Shown here in pieces: positions 7,080 to 11,415 of a stretch of 11,415 bases of DNA. This stretch comes from an uncultured Anaerosacchariphilus sp. (GTDB lineage: Bacteria; Bacillota; Clostridia; Lachnospirales; Lachnospiraceae): NCBI GenBank assembly GCA_934373375.1, contig CAKROP010000038.1, forward strand, positions 1 to 11,415, given 5' to 3'. Under the pieces are notes generated by a model. That model made no database searches. It had not been told where the DNA came from and worked only from the letters and a program-made list of their open reading frames with translations. Position 1 is the first letter of the stretch; each line of letters starts with the position of its first letter. Made by a program: the position numbers and the translations under genes.

Positions 7080-7096
7080 TGTTATATTGATTCAAT
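7074..7096. repeat. Short inverted repeat at the end of yraN and -35 region of pgeF
   Basis: ATTGAAT (7074-7080) and ATTCAAT (7090-7096) are perfect inverted copies with a 9-base spacer. The right arm contains the yraN stop codon and the left arm overlaps the candidate pgeF -35 box. It is entirely A/T-rich apart from one G-C pair, so it is a poor terminator; it could be an operator or chance. Confidence 0.3.
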
Positions 7097-7451
7097 AAAA
7101 ACAATAAGGAAAGGCATCCTGAATCAGCCGAATGTTCCTCCCCTGAATCGCCACCACATCAAATCGACAGGCCTGTCCGTCCGAAACGCGGTGCTTCATC
7201 CGGTAATAATCAGCCACCTTACATATCTTCTGCTGCTTCCGTAGATTTACGGCCTCTGCCGGAGTCCCGTAAGCCGCGTTCTTCCGATATTTTACCTCTA
7301 TAAATACAAGTGCGCTGCCGTCCCGGGCGATGATGTCAATCTCACCCAGACGGCAGCGAAAATTCTGTTCCAGTATCTCATAGCCCTGCGCCCTCAGAAA
7401 CACAGCGGCCAAAGCTTCCTCTTCCGTGCCGATTTGACGGCGGTTTTGCAT
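7092..7451 (-). CDS. yraN: YraN / UPF0102 nuclease-fold protein
   Basis: A 119-residue member of the UPF0102 family, predicted to adopt a restriction-endonuclease-like fold; a role in DNA processing is suspected but not established. Family marks are the N-terminal GTEEEALAAVFLRAQGYEILEQNFR (8-32), GEIDIIARDG (36-45) and FIEVKYR (50-56), which together provide the D/E and ExK residues of a PD-(D/E)XK-type site (E37, D39, E52, K54). Length is typical. The ATG at 7451 follows AGGAGG (7457-7462) which overlaps the rnhB stop codon, leaving nine bases between the genes. It is the last gene of the lepB-rbgA-lepB-rnhB cluster, an association with rnhB that is common in Firmicutes. No damage is seen. 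Confidence 0.92.
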   Translation of the reverse strand: MQNRRQIGTEEEALAAVFLRAQGYEILEQNFRCRLGEIDIIARDGSALVFIEVKYRKNAAYGTPAEAVNLRKQQKICKVADYYRMKHRVSDGQACRFDVVAIQGRNIRLIQDAFPYCFY

Positions 7452-7460
7452 AGAAGCCTC

Positions 7461-8129
7461 CTAAATAAAATTCTTTATAAAACTCTGACGATGAATCGGC
7501 GTCGGCCCCAGTTCTTTCAAAGCCGCGATATGCTGCGCCGATCCGTATCCCTTATTGGACGCGAAGCTGTATCCCGGGTAAATCGCCTCGTACTCCACCA
7601 TCATATGATCCCTGGTGACCTTGGCAATAATGCTGGCCGCCGCAATGGACACACTCTTGGCGTCGCCCTTGATAATGGGAACCTGGGGAATTTCCACCAG
7701 CGGAATCGTCACTGCGTCATTTAACAGGACGGACGGCTGCACCTTCAGATCGGAAATCGCCATCCGCATGGCCTCATAGGTGGCCTGTAGAATGTTGATC
7801 TCGTCGATACGGGCCGGACTGATAACGCCGATGCCCGTCGCCACCGCCTTTTCCATAATCTCATCGTACAAAAGCTCACGCTTTTTCTCCGACAGCTTCT
7901 TGGAATCGTTAAGATAGAGAATCTCACAGTCTGGTGGCAGAATCACAGCTCCGGCCACCACCGGGCCTGCCAGCGGTCCTCTGCCCACCTCGTCAATGCC
8001 GCAGACGGCTCCATAGCCCTCGTACTGATGCTCAAAGGAACGCATGACCTCCAGACGCTCCCGCTCCTTCGCTAATTTTTCCTGTTTCCGCTGCTCCCGC
8101 TCCACGCGCAGCTGCTCTGTCTTTGTCAT
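7461..8129 (-). CDS. rnhB: Ribonuclease HII
   Basis: Cleaves the RNA strand of RNA-DNA hybrids and nicks at single ribonucleotides in DNA, clearing primers and misincorporated ribonucleotides. The 222-residue protein shows IDEVGRGPLAGPVVAGAVIL (45-64), with the first two acidic residues D46 and E47, then LNDSKKLSEKKR (73-84), D138 in VLLNDAV, KGDAKS (154-159) with D156, AAASIIAKVTRD (163-174) and NKGYGSAQH (192-200). The complete acidic active site is therefore present. Residues 1-37 are a highly charged, probably helical extension before the catalytic core, as seen in other Firmicutes RNase HII proteins. The ATG is 10 bases after the lepB stop with a GAGGCGG-like site. It sits within the ribosome/export cluster as in many Gram-positives. 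Confidence 0.96.
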   Translation of the reverse strand: MTKTEQLRVEREQRKQEKLAKERERLEVMRSFEHQYEGYGAVCGIDEVGRGPLAGPVVAGAVILPPDCEILYLNDSKKLSEKKRELLYDEIMEKAVATGIGVISPARIDEINILQATYEAMRMAISDLKVQPSVLLNDAVTIPLVEIPQVPIIKGDAKSVSIAAASIIAKVTRDHMMVEYEAIYPGYSFASNKGYGSAQHIAALKELGPTPIHRQSFIKNFI

Positions 8130-8139
8130 AATTCCGCCT

Positions 8140-8718
8140 CTACTGATGCTTCAAAATGCCGAAAGAATCCAGGGGCCAGATACGCAGCCATGCCCGTCCG
8201 ATGATCTCTTTCCGGTGAATCAGCGCCACGCTGGGATCACGGCTGTCTGAGCTGTAGTTCCGGTTATCACCCAACACGAAATACTCATCATCGCCCAGGG
8301 TAAGGGGCTCCGCAGCCAGTCCTGCGTCCTGCATGACCTCGCGGCCATAGGATTCCTCAAGCACCTCTCCGTTGATATAAATCTCACCATCCACGATCTG
8401 CACGGTCTCACCCGGCAGTCCGATGATACGTTTGATATAATACGTATTATCCTTGTAACGGAACGGAAACACAATAATGTCAAACCGCTCCGGATCGTGG
8501 AACCGATATGTAAGCTTATCCACGATCAACTGATCGCCGTCATCCAGGGTATTTTCCATAGACTCACCGCTCACATGGGTCCGCTGCCCTACAAAGGTAA
8601 TAATCAGAAACGTGATAGCCAGAACAATGCCCACATATACCAGCATGCCGAGAAGCTCCCGCATAACATTCGGCTTCTCTTCTGTCTCGATATCCTCTCT
8701 GTTATCTTTCTGTTCCAT
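8140..8718 (-). CDS. lepB: Type I signal peptidase (distal copy)
   Basis: Membrane serine protease that removes signal peptides from exported proteins on the outer face of the membrane. The 192-residue length is the short Gram-positive form. An acidic cytoplasmic N-terminus (1-20) precedes a single membrane segment at about 22-43. The catalytic motif SGESMENTL (50-58) supplies the nucleophile S53, and YYIKRIIGLPG (93-103) supplies the general base K96. Box E is GDNRNYSSDSR (150-160). All catalytic elements are intact. The ATG lies two bases after the rbgA stop, with GGAGG (8726-8730) inside the end of rbgA, so translation is probably coupled. A second signal peptidase gene lies on the other side of rbgA. 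This copy has an acidic N-terminus, whereas the other has a very basic one. Confidence 0.95.
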   Translation of the reverse strand: MEQKDNREDIETEEKPNVMRELLGMLVYVGIVLAITFLIITFVGQRTHVSGESMENTLDDGDQLIVDKLTYRFHDPERFDIIVFPFRYKDNTYYIKRIIGLPGETVQIVDGEIYINGEVLEESYGREVMQDAGLAAEPLTLGDDEYFVLGDNRNYSSDSRDPSVALIHRKEIIGRAWLRIWPLDSFGILKHQ

Positions 8719-8720
8719 TG

Positions 8721-9578
8721 TCAGTCCTCCTGCGCCTGTTCCGGCAGCTCCAGTGTGATTTTGCCCAGCTTTCCACTCCGAAAATCTTCCAGCAGGATAG
8801 CTGCAGCCTTGGTCAGATCCGGTTCTCCGCCCTTCATCAGGCAGCCCCTGCGCTTCGCGATCTCTCCCAAAAGCTCCACCTCGCCAAGCGCCTCATCTGC
8901 GTCATATCGCTCGTTGATGGTGCCGCTGTACCTGCTTTTCAGAAGCTTCAAAAGTTCCAGAGACAGCTCCTCTGTGTTCAAAATTTCTTCTTTAATGGAA
9001 CCAATCATAGCCAGCTTGATACCCACTTCCTGGTCCTCAAACTTGGGCCAGAGAATACCCGGGGTGTCTAAGAGTTCCACCTGCTTATTCAGGCGCACCC
9101 ACTGGGCGCCCTTGGTGACGCCGGGCTTATTGCCGGTCTTGGTGCAGGCCTTGCCCGCAAAGCTGTTGATAAAGGTAGACTTGCCCACGTTGGGGATACC
9201 CGCGACCATGGCGCGGACCGGACGGTTCAGGATACCTCTTCTTCGATCGCGCTCGATTTTCTCCTTGCAGGCTTCCTGGACAGCCGCGTTCACACTCTTA
9301 AAGCCTGCACCGCTGCGGGAATTGAGCTTCACCACCTGGAAGCCCTTTGCCCGGAAATAAGCGCTCCAGGCTTCGTTGGCCGACTCGTCCGCCAGATCGG
9401 ACTTATTTAACAGGAGCAGTCTCGCCTTATTGCGGCCCAGATCGTCGATGTCCGGATTCCGGCTGCTCAGGGGCACGCGGGCGTCCACCAGCTCGATGAC
9501 CAGATCCACCAGCTTTATATTCTCCTGCATCATTCTCCGGGCTTTGGTCATATGTCCCGGATACCACTGTATATTCAT
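8721..9578 (-). CDS. rbgA: Ribosome biogenesis GTPase RbgA (YlqF)
   Basis: Circularly permuted GTPase needed for a late step of 50S subunit assembly in Gram-positives. The 285 residues begin with the family signature QWYPGHMTKA (4-13). Because of the permutation, the G4 motif NKSD (58-61) comes before G1 GIPNVGKS (127-134), the G2 threonine in GVTKG (153-157) and G3 DTPG (171-174). A C-terminal helical domain (about 185-275) follows, used to contact rRNA. All nucleotide motifs are intact. A GGAGA element lies about eight bases before the ATG. The gene starts 21 bases after one lepB gene and ends two bases before the other, so all three should be co-transcribed. Proximity to rplS matches the common rplS-lepB-rbgA-rnhB order of Firmicutes. 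Confidence 0.96.
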   Translation of the reverse strand: MNIQWYPGHMTKARRMMQENIKLVDLVIELVDARVPLSSRNPDIDDLGRNKARLLLLNKSDLADESANEAWSAYFRAKGFQVVKLNSRSGAGFKSVNAAVQEACKEKIERDRRRGILNRPVRAMVAGIPNVGKSTFINSFAGKACTKTGNKPGVTKGAQWVRLNKQVELLDTPGILWPKFEDQEVGIKLAMIGSIKEEILNTEELSLELLKLLKSRYSGTINERYDADEALGEVELLGEIAKRRGCLMKGGEPDLTKAAAILLEDFRSGKLGKITLELPEQAQED

Positions 9579-9599
9579 CGTTCATTCTCCATTGTTTAT

Positions 9600-10178
9600 C
9601 TATTTCAGCCACCCGAAACGCTCCCCGGGCGTCACTACAAACCAGGCCCTGCCCAGTATATCTTCCTTTTTTACATTGCCAATGTTGGCGCTTCGGCTGT
9701 CCTCACTGTTGTTGCGGTTATCGCCCAGCACGAAATACTCGTCCGTTCCCAGCTTTACGCCTTCCTCCGCCAGTCCTGCGTCCTGCATGCTTTCGGTCTG
9801 CACGGTCTCGTTCAGCAGCTCGCCGTTGACAAAGACGCGGCCGCTCTTGATGGTGACGGTGTCGCCGGGCTTTCCTACCACCCGCTTGATGTGGTAATGG
9901 GCGTTCTGGTTGCCGTTGGGCTTAAACACAATCAAATCCCCGTAGGACGGCGACTTAACCTCGTAGACCAGCCGGTTGATCAGCACCTTATCGCCGCTTT
10001 TCAGAGTCGGCTCCATGGACTCACCCACATTGCTTAAGGCATAGCCAAAAAACCATACCGCCATACAGCCCACCACAAAGGCCAGAATGATTTCGCCTAT
10101 CCAGACGGCGGCTCCCTGTAAGGCTGACAGATTGATTGCTTTTTTTCTTCGTCGGAAGTTTAATCCTCTTCTACGCAT
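9600..10178 (-). CDS. lepB: Type I signal peptidase (promoter-proximal copy)
   Basis: Second signal peptidase of the cluster, 192 residues, with the same function class. Its N-terminus is strongly basic (MRRRGLNFRRRKKA, residues 1-14), consistent with the cytoplasmic side of a single membrane segment at about 24-46. Catalytic S54 lies in VGESMEPTL (51-59) and K98 in HYHIKRVVGKPG (94-105). Box E is GDNRNNSEDSR (152-162). The copies are related throughout the catalytic core yet clearly diverged, and both carry the seven residues MQDAGLA. The ribosome binding site is modest (AGGGTG, about five bases before the ATG). The gene starts about 42 bases downstream of the rplS terminator, without a convincing promoter of its own, so expression may depend on read-through from rplS. 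Confidence 0.95.
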   Translation of the reverse strand: MRRRGLNFRRRKKAINLSALQGAAVWIGEIILAFVVGCMAVWFFGYALSNVGESMEPTLKSGDKVLINRLVYEVKSPSYGDLIVFKPNGNQNAHYHIKRVVGKPGDTVTIKSGRVFVNGELLNETVQTESMQDAGLAEEGVKLGTDEYFVLGDNRNNSEDSRSANIGNVKKEDILGRAWFVVTPGERFGWLK

Positions 10179-10220
10179 ATTTTCACCCTGTCTTATTTCT
10201 AAAATAGGATCCTGCTACAT

Positions 10221-10251
10221 GAAAGAAAAAGGGAGAATTTTCATTCTCCCT
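10221..10251 (-). terminator. rplS: Intrinsic terminator after rplS
   Basis: On the minus strand AGGGAGAAT, a GAAA tetraloop and ATTCTCCCT form a perfect 9-bp stem followed by TTTTTCTTTC. The stem starts 21 bases after the rplS stop codon. It should stop most transcripts, or act as a partial terminator that lowers lepB-rbgA-rnhB expression relative to L19. Confidence 0.9.
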
Positions 10252-10272
10252 CTTATCTTTACAACTTCGTGA

Positions 10273-10620
10273 TTATTTTACAAGCTCTTTCACCTTTGCG
10301 CGCTTTCCTACACGTCCTCTTAAGTAGTTCAGTTTCGCACGTCTTACCTTACCATGACGGATAACCTCAACCTTCTCTACGTTCGGGGAATGCAGCGGCC
10401 ATGTCTTCTCAACGCCTACGCCGTTGGAATTCTTTCTTACAGTAAAGGTAGCGCGAGCTCCGCCGCCCTGCTTCTTCAGTACGATACCCTCGAATACCTG
10501 AATACGCTCACGGTTACCCTCTTTGATCTTACCGTAAACCTTTACGGTATCTCCTACCTTAAACTCCGGTACTTCAGCCTTCAGCTGCTCAGCCTCAATG
10601 TTCTTAATAATCTCGTTCAT
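10273..10620 (-). CDS. rplS: 50S ribosomal protein L19
   Basis: Structural protein of the large subunit at the interface with the 30S subunit. The 115 residues are of normal length. The family core is visible as [20 protein letters not shown] (20-39), QVFEGIVL (41-48), and the long conserved basic part starting at [19 protein letters not shown] (61-79) and ending at [18 protein letters not shown] (93-110). A strong AAGGAGG site (10631-10637) precedes the ATG by 10 bases. The gene has its own promoter, a leader of about 180 bases with stable hairpins and a terminator, so it can be expressed as a single-gene transcript. In many Firmicutes rplS is the last gene after rimM-trmD; here a permease gene lies upstream instead, so it is separated from that operon. 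Confidence 0.98.
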   Translation of the reverse strand: MNEIIKNIEAEQLKAEVPEFKVGDTVKVYGKIKEGNRERIQVFEGIVLKKQGGGARATFTVRKNSNGVGVEKTWPLHSPNVEKVEVIRHGKVRRAKLNYLRGRVGKRAKVKELVK

Positions 10621-10800
10621 TTCGTTGTCTCCTCCTTGTTTTCTGGATGTTCTTACCGCCAGTACAAAGGACCCGAAACCGCACCGGAGGCCGGCGCGTA
10701 TCTGTCTCGCTTCTCTCTCGATCTTATCAAATAGGATTCTGCCAAAAGATGCCCTTTCCGACTGCTGCAGCAGCGGACCATCTGCTTTTTTATCACAACG
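10621..10800 (-). promoter_or_regulatory. Structured 5' leader of rplS (possible autoregulatory element)
   Basis: From the predicted start near 10800 to the rplS ATG there are about 180 untranslated bases. One hairpin pairs AGATG (10779-10783) with CATCT (10747-10751), enclosing TCCGCTGC/GCAG-T-CGGA (10757-10777). A second pairs 10691-10697 with 10681-10687 (seven pairs, one G-U) around a CCT loop. The five bases CCTCC (10686-10690) in that second hairpin are fully complementary to GGAGG of the rplS ribosome binding site (10631-10635), so the two pairings exclude one another. Leader control of ribosomal protein genes is well established, including for L19 in some Firmicutes. Whether this leader is such an element is inference. 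Confidence 0.5.
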
Positions 10801-10806
10801 TGGTTA

Positions 10807-10835
10807 ATTCTATCATAGGAATTCTGAAAATGCAA
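10807..10835 (-). promoter_or_regulatory. rplS: Predicted strong sigma-A promoter of rplS
   Basis: On the minus strand TTGCAT (10830-10835) and TAGAAT (10807-10812) are separated by exactly 17 bases, and the region is A/T-rich. The transcription start is expected near 10800. Because it lies after the permease stop codon, L19 does not need transcription from upstream. Confidence 0.75.
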
Positions 10836-10875
10836 GTCTTATTTTCTATAAAATTTCTTAATTTTCCCGCAAAAC

Positions 10876-11415
10876 TTACGCATGAATACCGCGGTTCTCG
10901 TCGCCGGTTTCATTTACACCGAACTCATAATCATTGCCCGGCAGAATCATGTTCAGCAGAATGCCTGCGATAGCTGCGATAGCCAGCGCAGTCAGGGTAA
11001 TCGGGGTACCGCCTACCGTGAAGGTGATGCCGCTGCTGAAGCCCAGACCGCATACGAAGATAACGCCTGCGATGATCAGGTTTCTGGACTTGGTCAGGTC
11101 AACCTTGTTCTCTACCACGTTACGCACGCCGATGGCAGAAATCATACCGTAAAGCATGAAGCTGACGCCGCCGATGATTGCGGAGGGCATGGTACTGATG
11201 ATAGCGGATACCTTCGGAATAAAGCTTACGATAATAGCAAAAACAGCTGCAATCCGGATAACCCGCGGGTCATGGACACGGCTCAGTTCCAGTACACCGG
11301 TATTCTCACCGTATGTAGTGTTCGCCGGTCCGCCCAGAAAGCCTGCCAGCGCTGTTGCAAGGCCGTCGCCCATCAGCGTTCTGTGAAGCCCCGGATTTGC
11401 AATAAAGTTCTCACC
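10876..11415 (-). CDS. uraA: Uracil/xanthine permease (NCS2 family), C-terminal part, 5' end beyond the window
   Basis: The frame is open to the right edge; the 179 visible residues are the C-terminal part of a nucleobase:cation symporter-2 membrane protein, most like the UraA/PyrP uracil permeases. The visible part opens with NPGLHRTLMGDGLATALAG and GGPANTTYGENTGVLELSRV; the GDGLAT and NTTYGEN segments (residues 16-21 and 32-38 of the fragment) belong to the substrate- and proton-coupling region, with the conserved Glu in YGEN. Hydrophobic segments follow near 53-78, 80-97, 111-128 and 139-158, then a polar cytoplasmic tail (161-179). The internal ATG at 11373 is not the start, since the conserved sequence continues upstream. 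Substrate choice between uracil and xanthine cannot be settled from this fragment, though the motif favours uracil. No clear terminator separates it from the rplS promoter. Confidence 0.88.
   Translation of the reverse strand, partial: GENFIANPGLHRTLMGDGLATALAGFLGGPANTTYGENTGVLELSRVHDPRVIRIAAVFAIIVSFIPKVSAIISTMPSAIIGGVSFMLYGMISAIGVRNVVENKVDLTKSRNLIIAGVIFVCGLGFSSGITFTVGGTPITLTALAIAAIAGILLNMILPGNDYEFGVNETGDENRGIHA

Noticed and set aside
7434..7724. Plus-strand open frames opposite rnhB and yraN
   Set aside because: Both opposing genes are complete with intact motifs; these frames show no independent evidence.
7461..8129. Apparent change of the third acidic motif of RNase HII (Asp-Ala instead of Asp-Gly at 138-139)
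   Set aside because: Alignment from memory indicates that Asp-Ala is usual in Firmicutes enzymes and the catalytic Asp is retained, so it is not a defect.
8497..9360. 287-codon plus-strand frame spanning the lepB-rbgA junction
   Set aside because: It crosses two intact minus-strand genes and its low-complexity Ser/Arg/Leu composition is typical of an antisense frame.
1..11415. CRISPR array, insertion sequence, prophage, toxin-antitoxin or defence island
   Set aside because: No spaced direct repeats, transposase or integrase motifs, terminal repeats or composition shifts were seen; nearly all sequence is accounted for by conserved housekeeping genes.

Overview
This window reads as a housekeeping stretch of a Clostridia chromosome, most likely Lachnospiraceae. 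The evidence is roughly balanced base composition, strong AGGAGG-type ribosome binding sites, the long (394-residue) clostridial form of PRPP synthetase, two type I signal peptidases around rbgA, and the radical-SAM DUF512/der/plsY/gpsA gene order. The genus cannot be read from the sequence. I see no phage, transposon, CRISPR, toxin-antitoxin, defence or secondary-metabolite genes, and no tRNA or rRNA. No obviously new multi-gene system is present, and every gap between genes is under 300 bases.

Left block (1-4649, minus strand). Transcription starts at a promoter near 4641-4669 and runs through a PDZ-radical SAM-DUF512 protein, the double GTPase der, plsY and gpsA, then into a small zinc-ribbon gene cut by the left edge. 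Der assembles the 50S subunit. GpsA makes sn-glycerol-3-phosphate and PlsY acylates it, the first committed steps of phospholipid synthesis. Spacing is tight (1-base overlap der/plsY, 12 bases plsY/gpsA, 14 bases gpsA/zinc ribbon), so this is probably one operon.

Centre (4650-6098). A divergent intergenic region carries back-to-back promoters. On the plus strand a solitary PRPP synthetase gene has an extended -10 promoter with an inverted repeat over its predicted start point. The gene ends in a strong hairpin terminator that may also work in the opposite direction for pgeF.

Right block (6099-11415, minus strand). In transcription order it holds the end of a uracil/xanthine permease gene (cut by the right edge), rplS (L19) with its own promoter and a structured leader of about 180 bases, an intrinsic terminator, then lepB, rbgA, a second lepB, rnhB and yraN in a close-packed cluster. 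pgeF follows from its own predicted promoter. The cluster combines 50S components and assembly (L19, RbgA), protein export (two signal peptidases) and nucleic-acid maintenance (RNase HII, YraN).

The points most worth following up are regulatory: the rplS leader with a possible anti-Shine-Dalgarno, the inverted repeat at the prs promoter, and corrected starts for the DUF512, prs and pgeF genes. The uncharacterised left-edge zinc-ribbon gene and the paired signal peptidases are the other two.
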